Shown here one piece after another: positions 40,304 to 49,498 of a stretch of 64,000 bases of DNA; the stretch's first letter is position 1; each line of letters opens with the position of its first letter. Made by a program: the position numbers and the translations under genes. The notes under the pieces are model-generated. The model was not told where the DNA came from, searched no databases, and worked only from the letters and a program-made list of their open reading frames with translations. The DNA is from Ramlibacter albus (GTDB taxonomy: Bacteria > Pseudomonadota > Gammaproteobacteria > Burkholderiales > Burkholderiaceae_C), in assembly GCF_014297445.1 (NCBI RefSeq), contig NZ_JACORU010000004.1, forward strand, positions 414,405 to 478,404. Reading direction: 5' to 3'.

Positions 40304-41299
40304 CTACTGCAGGAAGCCGATCTTCGTCTTGCCGTTGCCGGACTTCGGCACGTCCTCGGCGAGGATCTCCTGCCGATGCGCGAGGCGCGCGTTACCGAAG
40401 CCCGTCATCAGCGCCCGGCGCATCTCGCGCGGCGCGAGTTCGGCCAGCAGGTCGAGCAGGTCGTCCGACGGTTCCGGGTCGAAGCGCCGCCCCCAGTTGT
40501 GCTCGCCGCGGATGGCCGTGTAGAGATTGCGCGCGATGCGCCGCGCCTGCTCCGGCGAGGGCGCGTCGATCTCGAACACGTTCATGCGGTTGAGGATCGG
40601 CTCGGGGATGCAGCGCTCGTCGTTCGCTGTCACCACCCAGATCACCTGGCTCGCATCGATCGCGATCTCCGCGAATTCGTCGATGAAGGAGCCGGCGGTG
40701 TCGTGCTCCAGCAGCCCGTAAAGCGCGCCGAGCGGGTCGTACTGCGCATCGGCGCTTGCCTTGTCGATCTCGTCCACCACGATCACCGGGTTGGCGTACT
40801 GGCCGTCCACCAGCGCCTCGAACACCTTGCCCGGCTTGGCGCCCTTCCACTGTGACGACGCACCCGAGAGCAGCCAGCCCGCCGTCATCGAGCTCATCGG
40901 CACCAGGTTCATGCCGGTGCCCAGCATCTCGGCGAGCTTGCGCGCGAAATGCGTCTTGCCGATGCCGGGCGGCCCGAGCAGCAGCATGGGCGTGACTTCG
41001 AGGCCGTCGCCCGCGTCCTGCGCGAGCGCCACGTGCCGCTTCACGTCGTCGAGCGCGTCGGTGAAATTGGGCAGCTCGTCGTAGAGCGTGCACATGTCCG
41101 GCACGCCGCTGGGCTTGACCTGGAAGCGCTCCGGCCCGCGCTCGAGCATGCGCTCCAGCGTGGCGCGCAAGGCTTCGTGTTCGCGTGGGGGGAGCTTGGC
41201 GAGCTTGCGCTCGACGTCGTGCGTGCGGTAGACGCTGCGCACGTTGGCGATGGGCAGCTTCAGCCCGGGTTCATGGGGAACGAGACTGCGAGATTCCAT
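40304..41299 (-). CDS. Lon-like AAA+ ATPase without protease domain
   Basis: 331 aa. Walker A LLGPPGIGKTHFARKLAE near residue 108, Walker B VIVVDEIDKASAD near 172, sensor 1 VIWVVTANDE near 215 and an arginine-finger region after LNRMNVFEIDAP. Similar to the AAA module of Lon (GPPGxGKT-x-A-x-x-I-A type), but there is no N-terminal Lon domain and no Ser-Lys protease. The role is unknown; a chaperone or remodelling function is likely. It lies next to grxD on the same strand, across two hairpins. Confidence 0.82.
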   Translation of the reverse strand: MESRSLVPHEPGLKLPIANVRSVYRTHDVERKLAKLPPREHEALRATLERMLERGPERFQVKPSGVPDMCTLYDELPNFTDALDDVKRHVALAQDAGDGLEVTPMLLLGPPGIGKTHFARKLAEMLGTGMNLVPMSSMTAGWLLSGASSQWKGAKPGKVFEALVDGQYANPVIVVDEIDKASADAQYDPLGALYGLLEHDTAGSFIDEFAEIAIDASQVIWVVTANDERCIPEPILNRMNVFEIDAPSPEQARRIARNLYTAIRGEHNWGRRFDPEPSDDLLDLLAELAPREMRRALMTGFGNARLAHRQEILAEDVPKSGNGKTKIGFLQ

Positions 41300-41387
41300 G
41301 GGCCCACCTCTCTTGATCGACTGCTGGTTTTGATTCCAGCATAAGCCGTGCCAGTGAGCAATTGGTGAGGCTTCGGGCCCGTTGGGC

Positions 41388-41432
41388 TGTCGGCTGCAAC
41401 CGACAACTTTGGCAGCCGCGGGGTGCGGCTGC
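41388..41432. other. Tandem hairpins between grxD and the AAA ATPase gene
   Basis: TGTCGG/CCGACA (41388-41393, 41400-41405) and GCAGCCGC/GCGGCTGC (41412-41419, 41425-41432) are adjacent perfect inverted repeats in the 142-bp gap. No T-run follows on the minus strand. They probably slow or end transcription after grxD. Confidence 0.45.
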
Positions 41433-41441
41433 TGATGACGA

Positions 41442-41765
41442 TCAGGCCTGCGTGCCCAGCACCTGCTGCAGCTCGCCGGACTGGTACATCTCCATCATGA
41501 TGTCCGAGCCGCCGATGAATTCGCCCTTCACGTACAGCTGCGGGATGGTGGGCCAGTTGCTGTATTCCTTGATACCCTGGCGGATCTCGTCGTCCTCCAG
41601 CACGTTCACGGTGGCCAGCTGCTTGGGGTCCACGCCGCAGGCCTTGAGGATCTGGACCGCGCGGCCCGAGAAGCCGCACATGGGGAACGAGGCCGTGCCC
41701 TTCATGAACAGCAGGACTTCGCTGCCTTTGACGAGTTGGTCGATGCGTTGCTGGACGTCGCTCAT
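41442..41765 (-). CDS. grxD: Monothiol glutaredoxin Grx4/GrxD
   Basis: 107 aa. The CGFS active site is in FPMCGFSGRA near residue 30, with WPTIPQLYVKGEFIGGSDIM near 70. It carries and delivers [2Fe-2S] clusters. A ribosome-binding site AGGAGA precedes the ATG. It follows prmC by 25 bp in the hemA-prfA-prmC-grxD order. Confidence 0.97.
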   Translation of the reverse strand: MSDVQQRIDQLVKGSEVLLFMKGTASFPMCGFSGRAVQILKACGVDPKQLATVNVLEDDEIRQGIKEYSNWPTIPQLYVKGEFIGGSDIMMEMYQSGELQQVLGTQA

Positions 41766-41790
41766 GGAAATGCTCTCCTGGATGGCTGGA

Positions 41791-42678
41791 TTATCCCCGT
41801 TCGGGCCATTGGCCGCCGGTGCAGCGGTTGATCCCGGCCAGGTCCTTGCGGGATTGGATGCGGGTGAAACCGGCGTTTTCAAGCAGGGCTTGCACCGTCT
41901 CCGCCTGATCCCAGCCGTGTTCCAGCAATAGCCAGCCGCCGGGGTTCAGGTGGCCGGGGGCCTGGGCGACGATGGTGCGGATGTCGGCCAGGCCGTCCGG
42001 GCCGGCGGCGAGCGCGGTGAGGGGCTCGTGGTGGAGGGCGGCGAGGTGTTCGTCGTCTTCGCGCACGTAGGGCGGGTTGGTGACGACGAGGTCGTAGCGG
42101 CCGCGGCCGTCGAGCCAGGAGCCGTGGTGGAAGGTGATGTCGAGGCCGAGCGCCTGCGCGTTGGCGTGGGCGACCTCGAGCGCGCGGGCGCTAGCGTCAA
42201 CGGCTTCCACGCTGGCCTGGGGGCACTGCTTCTTGACCGCAAGCGCGATGGCGCCCGAACCGGTGCCGAGGTCGATGACGGCAGGGCTGTCATTGCGGGC
42301 TTGACCCGCAATCCATCGACGAGTGTCGCGCTCGCCGATGGATGCCGGGTCGAGCCCGGCATGACAGCCCAGGAGCTCCAGCGCCCATTCGACAAGGGTT
42401 TCGGTCTCCGGCCGCGGGATGAGGACGCGGGCGTCGACGCGCAGCGCGAGCCCGTAGAACTCCTTCTCGCCAACGATGTACGCGACGGGTTCGCCGGCGA
42501 CACGCCGCGACACGAAAGCAAGAAACGCCTGCGCATCGCCAACCTCTTCCGTGTCATGCGCCAGCAACCACGCCCGGTCGCCGGACGCGCGCCCCAGCGC
42601 ATGCAGCAACAGCAACTGCGCATCCAGCCGTCCGACGCCCATCGTCGCCGCGGCCGCAAGCGCCTGCTGCACAGTCAC
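41791..42678 (-). CDS. prmC: Release factor glutamine methyltransferase with an in-frame repeat insertion
   Basis: 295 aa; family members are about 275-285. It methylates the Gln of the GGQ motif of RF1/RF2. N-terminal helical domain, then the SAM-binding IDLGTGSGAIAL near residue 135 and the catalytic NPPYVREDDEHL near 190. Between RPETETLVEWALELLG and the SAM motif sits an extra ~27-residue peptide (residues ~105-131, starting CHAGLDPASIG and containing RRWIAGQARND) encoded by a palindromic element. The reading frame is intact. prfA lies immediately upstream in the operon. Confidence 0.95.
   Translation of the reverse strand: MTVQQALAAAATMGVGRLDAQLLLLHALGRASGDRAWLLAHDTEEVGDAQAFLAFVSRRVAGEPVAYIVGEKEFYGLALRVDARVLIPRPETETLVEWALELLGCHAGLDPASIGERDTRRWIAGQARNDSPAVIDLGTGSGAIALAVKKQCPQASVEAVDASARALEVAHANAQALGLDITFHHGSWLDGRGRYDLVVTNPPYVREDDEHLAALHHEPLTALAAGPDGLADIRTIVAQAPGHLNPGGWLLLEHGWDQAETVQALLENAGFTRIQSRKDLAGINRCTGGQWPERG
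42286..42368. repeat. Palindromic mobile-type repeat element inserted within prmC
   Basis: 83 bp whose left 33 nt and the reverse complement of its right 33 nt match at 28 positions. The ends are GCTGTCAT...ATGACAGC. Each half contains its own smaller palindrome (TGCGGG/CCCGCA and GCCGGG/CCCGGC), so the RNA could fold as a branched structure. The translated product (CHAGLDPAS..., WIAGQARND) is a peptide seen again and again in mis-called ORFs over intergenic repeats in proteobacterial genomes. Confidence 0.88.
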
Positions 42679-42736
42679 AGGAAGACCTCCGTGCTGCGCA
42701 CTGCGGTCCGAACGCCTTCGGGCGGCCGGGCGGCGT

Positions 42737-43834
42737 TCACGCCCGCACCGCCCCCATGCCGATCTCCAGCTCCTCCAGCTGCTCCGCCCGCCGCGCGAGC
42801 AGCAGCGCGGCCACGACTTCGTCGAGGTCGCCTTCCATGATGAACCCCAGCTTGTAGAGCGTGAGGTTGATGCGGTGGTCGGTCAGGCGCCCCTGCGGGA
42901 AGTTGTAGGTGCGGATGCGGTCGCTGCGGTCGCCGCTGCCGATCAGGCCCTTGCGCGTCGCCGCCTCCTTGGCCGCGCGTTCGCTGCGCTCCTTCTCCTG
43001 GATGCGCGCGGACAGCACCTGCAGCGCCTTGGCCTTGTTGCGGTGCTGCGAACGGTCGTCCTGGCATTCGGCGACGATGCCGGTCGGGATGTGCGTGATG
43101 CGCACGGCCGAATCGGTCTTGTTGATGTGCTGCCCGCCCGCGCCCGACGCGCGGAAGGTGTCGATGCGCAGATCGGCCGGGTTGATCTGCACGGCCTGCG
43201 CTTCGTCGGGCTCGGGCAGCGCGGCCACGGTGCACGCGCTCGTGTGGATGCGGCCCTGCGTCTCGGTCGCCGGCACGCGCTGCACGCGATGGCCGCCCGA
43301 CTCGAACTTGAGCTTGCCGTAGCAGCCTTCGCCGACGATGCGGACCACGACTTCCTTGTAGCCGCCGACTTCGCCTGCGCTCTCGCTGATGATCTCGGTA
43401 CGCCAGCCTTGGCGCTCCGCGTAGCGCGTGTACATGCGCAGCAGGTCGCCCGCGAACAGCGCCGCCTCGTCGCCGCCGGTGCCCGCGCGGATTTCGAGGA
43501 AGGTGTTGCGAACGTCGTCGGGGTCCTTGGGCAGCAGCATCGCCTGCAGCTCGGCTTCGAGGGTTGGCAGTTGCTCTTCGAGCCCGGAAATCTCTTCCTT
43601 GGCCATGTCCGCCATCTCGGGGTCGTCGAGCATCTCGCGCGCGGCGGCGAGGTCTTTCTCGATCTGGAGGAAGCGCTGGTACGCACCCGCGACTTCGCTC
43701 ACCTCCGCGTGTTCGCGGGTGAGGGCGCGGTACTTCTCCATGTCGTTCACCACCTCGGGTTGCGACAAGTGGAAGTCCAGCTCCTGGAGGCGGACGGGGA
43801 AGCGTTCGAGCTGCTGTTGGAGAAAGGGTTTCAT
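42737..43834 (-). CDS. prfA: Peptide chain release factor 1
   Basis: 365 aa. Terminates at UAA/UAG. The stop-codon-reading region [14 protein letters not shown] is near residue 186, and the GGQ motif in [18 protein letters not shown] is near 233. Its GGQ Gln is the target of PrmC encoded next to it. A conserved C-terminal helical domain is present. It follows hemA by 44 bp. Confidence 0.98.
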   Translation of the reverse strand: MKPFLQQQLERFPVRLQELDFHLSQPEVVNDMEKYRALTREHAEVSEVAGAYQRFLQIEKDLAAAREMLDDPEMADMAKEEISGLEEQLPTLEAELQAMLLPKDPDDVRNTFLEIRAGTGGDEAALFAGDLLRMYTRYAERQGWRTEIISESAGEVGGYKEVVVRIVGEGCYGKLKFESGGHRVQRVPATETQGRIHTSACTVAALPEPDEAQAVQINPADLRIDTFRASGAGGQHINKTDSAVRITHIPTGIVAECQDDRSQHRNKAKALQVLSARIQEKERSERAAKEAATRKGLIGSGDRSDRIRTYNFPQGRLTDHRINLTLYKLGFIMEGDLDEVVAALLLARRAEQLEELEIGMGAVRA

Positions 43835-43878
43835 GGCGGCAAAGAGAGTGACTGGATTCGACGGGGCGTCGAACGCAG

Positions 43879-45138
43879 CTAACGCTCTTTGCGCAGGAAG
43901 AAATGCTCGATGGCTTGCGACGCGCGCTGCCGCGCATCGGCATCACCCGCATGCAGCTCGGCCATCGCGCCGTGCAGCATCTTCTGGGTGAGGCCCTTCG
44001 AAAGCGCCTCCAGCACGGCGTCGACATCCGCACCCTTGGACAGCGCCTTGCGCGCCCGCGCGATCTCGACCGCGCGCCATTCGTCCGCTTGCGCATTGAG
44101 CTGCTGGATCAGCGGCACGGCGCGGCGCTGGTCCATCCAGTGCATGAAGCTCTGCACCCCCGCGTCGATGATCGCCTCGGCCTGCGCCACGGCGGCTTGC
44201 CGGTTCGCCTGGCCTGTCTGCACGACGGAGGCGAGGTCGTCGACGGTGTACAGGTACACGTCTTCCAGCGCCTTCACTTCGGGCTCGATGTCGCGCGGCA
44301 CGGCAAGGTCCACCATGAACATCGGCCGGTGCTTGCGAACCTTGAGCGCGCGCTCGACGGCGCCCAGGCCGATGATCGGCAGCTGGCTCGCGGTGGAGCT
44401 GACCACCACGTCGAATTCATGCAGCCGCGAGGGCAGGTCCACCAGGCGCATCACCTCGCCGCCGAAGCGCGAAGCGAGCTTCTCGCCACGCTCCAGCGTG
44501 CGGTTGGCGACCATGATCGACTTGGGGTTCTTCGCCGCGAAGTGCGTGGCCGCCAGCTCGATCATCTCGCCCGCGCCGACGAACAGCACCCGCACCTTGG
44601 TCAGATCCTCGAACAGCTGCCCGGCCAGCCGCACCGCGGCCGCCGACATGCTGATGGAATGCGCGCCGATCTCCGTGGACGTGCGCACTTCCTTGGCAAC
44701 CGCAAAGGAGCGCTGGAACAGCTGGTTGAGCGTGGTGCCCAGCGCGCCGGCCTCGTCGGCGGCGCGCACGGCGTCCTTCATCTGGCCGAGGATCTGGGCC
44801 TCGCCCAGCACCATGGAGTCGAGGCCGCTGGCCACCCGGAAAGCGTGGCGGGCGGCATGGCCGTCCTGCAGCAGGTAGGAGTGCGCGCGCAGCTGGGCCG
44901 GGGCGACGCCGCCCGAATGGGCCAGCCACTCGATGGTCGGCTCGATCTCGAGCTGCGACGCCGCGCAATAGATCTCGGTGCGGTTGCAGGTGGACAGGAT
45001 CGCCGCCTCGGGCGAACGCGGCATCGCCCCCCGCAGCGACTGCAGCGTCGGCGCGATCTGGTCGATGGCGAACGCGAACCGCCCGCGCAGGTCGAGCGGC
45101 GCGGTGGTGTGGTTGATGCCCAATGCCCAGACAGCCAT
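43879..45138 (-). CDS. hemA: Glutamyl-tRNA reductase
   Basis: 419 aa. First enzyme of C5 tetrapyrrole synthesis. The catalytic Cys is in [10 protein letters not shown] near residue 50, [14 protein letters not shown] near 112, the NADPH motif [14 protein letters not shown] near 183, and a C-terminal dimerisation helix. The start ATG follows TATAAT by 7 nt, with no ribosome-binding site. It is divergent from the gene at 45198. Confidence 0.97.
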   Translation of the reverse strand: MAVWALGINHTTAPLDLRGRFAFAIDQIAPTLQSLRGAMPRSPEAAILSTCNRTEIYCAASQLEIEPTIEWLAHSGGVAPAQLRAHSYLLQDGHAARHAFRVASGLDSMVLGEAQILGQMKDAVRAADEAGALGTTLNQLFQRSFAVAKEVRTSTEIGAHSISMSAAAVRLAGQLFEDLTKVRVLFVGAGEMIELAATHFAAKNPKSIMVANRTLERGEKLASRFGGEVMRLVDLPSRLHEFDVVVSSTASQLPIIGLGAVERALKVRKHRPMFMVDLAVPRDIEPEVKALEDVYLYTVDDLASVVQTGQANRQAAVAQAEAIIDAGVQSFMHWMDQRRAVPLIQQLNAQADEWRAVEIARARKALSKGADVDAVLEALSKGLTQKMLHGAMAELHAGDADARQRASQAIEHFFLRKER

Positions 45139-45151
45139 GGGCCGGATTATA
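45138..45151 (-). promoter_or_regulatory. Consensus -10 box 7 nt before the hemA ATG
   Basis: TATAAT (minus strand, 45151 to 45146), then 7 nt, then the ATG. This geometry predicts an mRNA starting at or next to the start codon. A TTGAAA further upstream is only 13 nt away, too close for a standard -35. Confidence 0.5.
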
Positions 45152-45197
45152 AAATTCGCCGTTTTTTCAAGCAGTTAACCTAGATCAAGTCCCCGGG

Positions 45198-45476
45198 ATG
45201 GGCCCGCTCGATTTCATTTTCCACCTGCTGGGCTTCGTTCTGCCGGCCTTCGGCGTGGCCGTGCTCGTGGCGCTGCTCGCCCGCTGGCTGCTGCGCGGCG
45301 AGATGCGCCGCAGCCCCTGGTGGGCCCCCGTCCTCGTGAATTTTTTCGCGGGTGTCGCCACTTTGGCCGGCGGGCTGGTGGTTTTCGGCCGTGACGGCAA
45401 GATGGCCACCTATGCGGCCCTTGCAGTCGTTGTCGCGACGGTGCAATGGCTTTACGGGCGCGGCTGGCGCCGATAA
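45198..45476 (+). CDS. Small inner-membrane protein, 92 aa
   Basis: MGPLDFIFHLLGFVLPAFG at the start; three hydrophobic segments (about residues 5-27, 42-63, 68-86) separated by RGEMRRSPWW and a GRDGKM loop. No known domain recognised. Similar small proteins lie opposite hemA in related genomes as far as I recall. It is followed after 18 bp by the oxygenase gene. Confidence 0.72.
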   Translation: MGPLDFIFHLLGFVLPAFGVAVLVALLARWLLRGEMRRSPWWAPVLVNFFAGVATLAGGLVVFGRDGKMATYAALAVVVATVQWLYGRGWRR

Positions 45477-45482
45477 ACGCGG

Positions 45483-45497
45483 GACAATGCAGGCATG
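45483..45497 (+). promoter_or_regulatory. Candidate -10 box 6 nt before ATG
   Basis: GACAAT at 45483-45488, six nucleotides, ATG at 45495. No other start signal is visible. The hexamer is the same as at 1312. Confidence 0.4.
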
Positions 45498-46364
45498 AGC
45501 ACGAGTACCCAAGGCACCCGGCAGCAGGTCACCCCGGAGCTGCGCAAGTGGATCGTCGAGCAGGCCCAGGCCGGCCACAGCGCCGAGTCGGTCCTCAAGG
45601 CCATGATCGCCTCCGGCTGGACGGAGGACGTCGCCGTCGACGCCATGGAGTCCACCCTGCGCGGGCACCTGAACGAGCAGGCCGTCGCCCAAGGGCTGCC
45701 GGCGGCGGTGCCGGTGCCCGAGCCGGACGTGGCCGAGTCGCCGCTTTACCTCGACGTCGGCGACCGCAAGGTGTCGGTGCTGCAGTCGATGCACGACCCG
45801 CGGGTGATCGTGTTCGGCGGGCTGCTGTCCGACCAGGAGTGCGACGAGCTGATCGAGCTGGCCAAGCCGCGCATGGCGCGCTCGCTCACGGTCGCCACCA
45901 AGACGGGCGGCGAGGAAGTCAATGCCGACCGCACCAGCAACGGCATGTTCTTCCAGCGCGGCGAGAACGAGCTGTGCCGCCGCATCGAGGAGCGCATCGG
46001 CCGCCTCGTGAACTGGCCGGTGGAAAACGGCGAGGGCCTGCAGATCCTGCAGTACATGCCGGGCACCGAGTACAAGCCGCACTACGACTACTTCGACCCC
46101 AAGGAGCCGGGCACGCCCACCATCCTCAAGCGCGGCGGCCAGCGCGTGGGCACGATCATCATGTACCTGGCCGAGCCCGAGAAGGGCGGCGGCACGGTGT
46201 TCCCCGACGTGCACCTGGAAGTCGCGCCCAAGCGCGGCAACGCGGTCTTCTTCAGCTACGAGCGCGCGCACCCCACCACGAAGAGCCTGCACGGCGGCGC
46301 GCCGGTGCTGGCCGGCGAGAAGTGGATCGCCACCAAGTGGCTGCGCGAGCGCAAGTTCGAGTGA
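45495..46364 (+). CDS. Prolyl 4-hydroxylase-like 2OG-Fe(II) oxygenase
   Basis: 289 aa. The double-stranded beta-helix domain has the iron ligands His and Asp in YKPHYDYFDP near residue 197, the distal His in LHGG near 269 and the 2-oxoglutarate-binding Lys in GEKWIATKW near 280. An N-terminal helical segment (residues ~10-55, LRKWIVEQAQAGHSAESVLK) resembles a UBA-like three-helix motif and may bind the target. Bacterial members hydroxylate prolines in proteins, for example EF-Tu in some species. It is coupled to the hydrolase gene (GTGA). Confidence 0.88.
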   Translation: MSTSTQGTRQQVTPELRKWIVEQAQAGHSAESVLKAMIASGWTEDVAVDAMESTLRGHLNEQAVAQGLPAAVPVPEPDVAESPLYLDVGDRKVSVLQSMHDPRVIVFGGLLSDQECDELIELAKPRMARSLTVATKTGGEEVNADRTSNGMFFQRGENELCRRIEERIGRLVNWPVENGEGLQILQYMPGTEYKPHYDYFDPKEPGTPTILKRGGQRVGTIIMYLAEPEKGGGTVFPDVHLEVAPKRGNAVFFSYERAHPTTKSLHGGAPVLAGEKWIATKWLRERKFE

Positions 46365-47248
46365 AAGTCCGCGCCAACGGGATCGACATCGAAGTCGAGG
46401 ACAGCGGCGCCGGCCGGCCGGTCGTGCTGCTGGTCATGGGCCTGGGCATGCAGCTCGTGGCCTGGCCCGAGGCCTTCGTGCAGGCCCTCGTGGATGCGGG
46501 CTATCGCGTCGTGCGGTTCGACAACCGGGACATCGGCCTGTCGCAGCACTTCGACGCCGCCGGTGTGCCGAACGTGCTCCTGGAGAGCATGAAGCACCGC
46601 ATCGGGCTGCCCGTGCGAGCGCCCTACGGCCTGCACGACATGGCCGGCGATGCGTTCGGCGTGCTCGACGCGCTGGGCATCGAAAGCGCGCACGTCGTCG
46701 GCGTGAGCATGGGCGGCATGATTGCGCAGCGCATGGCCCTGGCCGCGCCGCAGCGCGTGCTCAGCCTGACCAGCATCATGAGCAGCAGCGGCGCGCGCTT
46801 CCTGCCCGGCCCCAAGCCGCAGGTGTGGCGCGCGTTGATGGCCAAGCCGGAAGGCACGGGCGAAGACGCTATCGTCAACCACTACGTGAAGGTCTTCAAG
46901 GTGATCGGCAGCCCGGGCTTCCCGCTCGACGAGCCGCAGCTGCGCGACCGCATCCGGCTTGGCGTACGGCGCAGCTACCACCCGGTGGGCACGCTGCGGC
47001 AGATGGTGGCGATCGCTTCGGACACGCGCCGTGCGGCCGAGCTGCACCGCGTCACGGCCCCCACGCTGGTGGTGCACGGCAAGGACGATCCGCTCGTGCC
47101 CTTCCTCTGCGGCCAGGACACGGCGCGCCGAATCCCCAATGCGCAGCTCGTCGGTGTGCACGGCATGGGCCATGACCTGCCGCCGGGTGTGGTGCAAAGC
47201 ATCCTCACACCCCTCGTGCCCCACTTGCGGCGAAACTCGGGGCCATGA
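46361..47248 (+). CDS. Alpha/beta hydrolase, GTG start
   Basis: 295 aa from the GTG overlapping the oxygenase stop. The catalytic triad can be placed: nucleophile Ser in [10 protein letters not shown] near residue 110, Asp in [10 protein letters not shown] near 240, His in [11 protein letters not shown] near 270. The oxyanion region [10 protein letters not shown] is at 23-32. The substrate is unknown; family members include esterases and 3-oxoadipate enol-lactonase-like enzymes. Its stop overlaps queF (ATGA). Confidence 0.87.
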   Translation: MKVRANGIDIEVEDSGAGRPVVLLVMGLGMQLVAWPEAFVQALVDAGYRVVRFDNRDIGLSQHFDAAGVPNVLLESMKHRIGLPVRAPYGLHDMAGDAFGVLDALGIESAHVVGVSMGGMIAQRMALAAPQRVLSLTSIMSSSGARFLPGPKPQVWRALMAKPEGTGEDAIVNHYVKVFKVIGSPGFPLDEPQLRDRIRLGVRRSYHPVGTLRQMVAIASDTRRAAELHRVTAPTLVVHGKDDPLVPFLCGQDTARRIPNAQLVGVHGMGHDLPPGVVQSILTPLVPHLRRNSGP

Positions 47249-48090
47249 ACACGCCTGAAGGCTCCAGCCTGGGCAAGACGGTCGCTTACCCGGACCGCTA
47301 CGACCCCGGCCTGCTGTTTCCCATCTCTCGCACGCCGAAGCGCGAGGAGATTGAACTCTTCGGCCCGCTGCCTTTCTCCGGCGCGGACCTGTGGACCTCC
47401 TACGAGCTGAGCTGGCTCAACAACCGCGGCAAGCCGCAGGTTGCGCTGGCCCACTTCACCATCCCGTGCGAGTCGCCGAACATCGTGGAAAGCAAGTCGC
47501 TCAAGCTGTACCTCGGCAGCTTCAGCAACACCAGATTCGCCACGCCCGAGGAAGTGCGCGAGCGCATCCGCAAGGACGTGGGCGAGGCCGTTTGGCGCGG
47601 TGCACCCGCACCGGGCGTGACGGGCGTGCGCATCGTGCCGCCCGACCTCTTCGACCGCGAGATGGTGGAGGAGCTCGACGGGCTCAGCCTCGACCGGCTC
47701 GACGTCGAGTGCACGCGCTACACGCCGGCGCCGGAACTGCTGACCGCGTCTGTGGGTGAGCAGCCCGTCACGGAGACGCTGACCAGCAACCTGCTCAAGA
47801 GCAACTGCCTCGTCACGGGGCAGCCGGACTGGGGCAGCATCCAGATCAGCTACAGCGGTCCGCAGATCGAGCAGGGCGGGCTGCTGCAGTACATCGTGAG
47901 CTTTCGCAACCACAACGAATTCCACGAGCAGTGCGTGGAGCGGATCTACATGGACATCTGGCGGCGCTGTAAGCCGGTGAAGCTGAGTGTGTATGCGCGC
48001 TATACGCGGCGCGGTGGGTTGGACATCAACCCGTATCGCACGAGCCACCCGGGAGCGATGCCACCGAACGTGCGCAACGCACGTCAGTAG
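47245..48090 (+). CDS. queF: NADPH-dependent preQ0 reductase, bimodular type
   Basis: 281 aa, like the E. coli enzyme. It reduces 7-cyano-7-deazaguanine to preQ1 in queuosine synthesis. The catalytic Cys is in [15 protein letters not shown] near residue 190, followed by the QueF motif [13 protein letters not shown] near 222 and [15 protein letters not shown] at the C-terminus. It is last in the P4H-hydrolase-queF run and tail-to-tail with the crotonase gene with no gap. Confidence 0.96.
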   Translation: MNTPEGSSLGKTVAYPDRYDPGLLFPISRTPKREEIELFGPLPFSGADLWTSYELSWLNNRGKPQVALAHFTIPCESPNIVESKSLKLYLGSFSNTRFATPEEVRERIRKDVGEAVWRGAPAPGVTGVRIVPPDLFDREMVEELDGLSLDRLDVECTRYTPAPELLTASVGEQPVTETLTSNLLKSNCLVTGQPDWGSIQISYSGPQIEQGGLLQYIVSFRNHNEFHEQCVERIYMDIWRRCKPVKLSVYARYTRRGGLDINPYRTSHPGAMPPNVRNARQ

Positions 48091-48921
48091 TCACAACTCC
48101 CGGAACGACTTCAGAGGTGCGAGCGGCGGAAACTCCGCCTCGCGCTTCGTCTTCATCGCGGTGATCGCCTCGCGCACGTGCGCGTTGCTCCAGATCGCGC
48201 CCTGCAACCAGCCCATCTGCTTGAGCGCGTCGTCCACCGAGTGGTCGCGCGCGTAGTGGATCGCCTGCTTGGTGCCCCAGATCGCCACCGGCGGCTTGGC
48301 GGCGATCTCGCGCGCGCACTGCAGCGCGGCATCGACCATCGCGCCTTGCGTGTCGAACACCTCGTTCACCAGCCCCCACCCCAGCGCCTTCTGCGCGGGC
48401 AGCCGCCGCCCCGTGTACGCGAGCTCCTTCACGATCGGCAGCGGCAGCAGCTTGGGCAGGCGCTGCAGCGTGCCCACGTCCGCCACCATGCCGATGTTGA
48501 TCTCCTGGATGACGAAGAAGGCATCGGCCGTCGCATAGCGGATGCAGCATGCGGTGACGAGGTCGACCGCGCCGCCGACGCAGCCACCGTGGATCGCCGC
48601 GATCACCGGGATGCGCAGCGTCTCCAGCTTGGTGAAGGTCGCTTGCATGTCGGTGAGCTGCTCGAACACCGCGGCGCGGCCCTCGGCCGTGCGGTCGTCC
48701 AGCGTCACCGAGTCGCCGAAGCTCTCCAGCGCCATGCCGGCCGAGAAGTGCTTGCCGGTGGACGAGAGCACCAGCGCGCGGGCCGTGCCGTCGCGCTGCA
48801 GCTGCGTGAGCACCTCATCGAGCTCGCGCCAGAAGGTGGGGTTCATCGTGTTCATCGCCTCGGGGCGGTTGAACACGAGATGCGCGACGTGGTCCTGCGT
48901 GGAAAGGGAAAAGCATTGCAT
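48091..48921 (-). CDS. Crotonase-fold protein, probable delta3,5-delta2,4-dienoyl-CoA isomerase
   Basis: 276 aa. Oxyanion-hole segments HFSAGMAL near residue 58 and IHGGCVGGAVDL near 110. The acidic residues of dienoyl-CoA isomerases are matched: Asp in GGAVDLVTACC, Glu in FVIQEINIG and Asp in MVADVGTLQRLP. This favours isomerisation of 3,5-dienoyl-CoA in unsaturated fatty acid degradation over plain hydration, where two Glu would be expected. It stands alone. Confidence 0.85.
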   Translation of the reverse strand: MQCFSLSTQDHVAHLVFNRPEAMNTMNPTFWRELDEVLTQLQRDGTARALVLSSTGKHFSAGMALESFGDSVTLDDRTAEGRAAVFEQLTDMQATFTKLETLRIPVIAAIHGGCVGGAVDLVTACCIRYATADAFFVIQEINIGMVADVGTLQRLPKLLPLPIVKELAYTGRRLPAQKALGWGLVNEVFDTQGAMVDAALQCAREIAAKPPVAIWGTKQAIHYARDHSVDDALKQMGWLQGAIWSNAHVREAITAMKTKREAEFPPLAPLKSFREL

Positions 48922-48965
48922 GGCGGTGCCCCCGGAGGTTCACCGCACTGTAGCGGCGGCGCAGC

Positions 48966-49229
48966 TCAGATCGCCACGGCCCAGTCGCAACGGAGACGCC
49001 GCGCCTTGTGCGCCTTCAGGCGCCAGGTGACGTAGAGCGTGGGCGCGGCCATGGCGACCATGCAAAGGGGAGCGGCCCAGACCGCGTCGAACATGAAAGT
49101 GGGCAGCCAGCCGACCCAGCCCATCAGCCACATCGTGAGCAGCGCGTCCCACAGGTGGTATTCCACGGGGTGGTCGTGGCGATGGCACACGAGCCAGTGC
49201 TTGATGCGCTGCAGTACGGCGAGTTCCAT
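48966..49229 (-). CDS. Small membrane protein with two hydrophobic segments
   Basis: 87 aa from MELAVLQRIKHWLVCHRHDHP. Reading further upstream would enter the GTAAG array. The middle has two helices (LWDALLTMWLMGWVGWLPTF and AAPLCMVAMAAPTLYVTW), followed by a basic tail KAHKARRLRCDW. Function unknown. The upstream region carries phased GTAAG repeats, so this gene may be controlled by a response regulator. Confidence 0.6.
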   Translation of the reverse strand: MELAVLQRIKHWLVCHRHDHPVEYHLWDALLTMWLMGWVGWLPTFMFDAVWAAPLCMVAMAAPTLYVTWRLKAHKARRLRCDWAVAI

Positions 49230-49251
49230 TCTCTTCTGCTCCGGCGGTTCC

Positions 49252-49297
49252 GTAAGTTTGGCGTAAGCCCGCAAGCCAAATGTAAGCTTCGGGTAAG
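49252..49297. promoter_or_regulatory. Phased GTAAG direct repeats (response-regulator-type site)
   Basis: GTAAG at 49252, 49263, 49282 and 49293 and GCAAG at 49271; spacing 11, 8, 11, 11. On the minus strand they read CTTAC-N6-CTTAC. They lie 23-68 bp upstream of the 48966-49229 gene and about 200 bp upstream of the gene at 49499. Eleven-base-pair direct repeats are typical of OmpR/PhoB-family sites. Confidence 0.6.
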
Positions 49298-49498
49298 GTT
49301 TGGTCAAATGCAATTGAAGCGCGGAAGCCGTGAACGGCGGGAAAGCGACGAGCGGTTCCTCGCGTAGGCGGGGAGCCACGGGAGGCCGTGTCAGATTGGG
49401 TTCAGTTTCGGTCAGCGTTTGTCCCGAGGGGGCGAGTCAGCACATCGTCAGCGCGGGAAACCAGATTTCCTTCACAGAAGTAACGAAGGAGACAGGCC

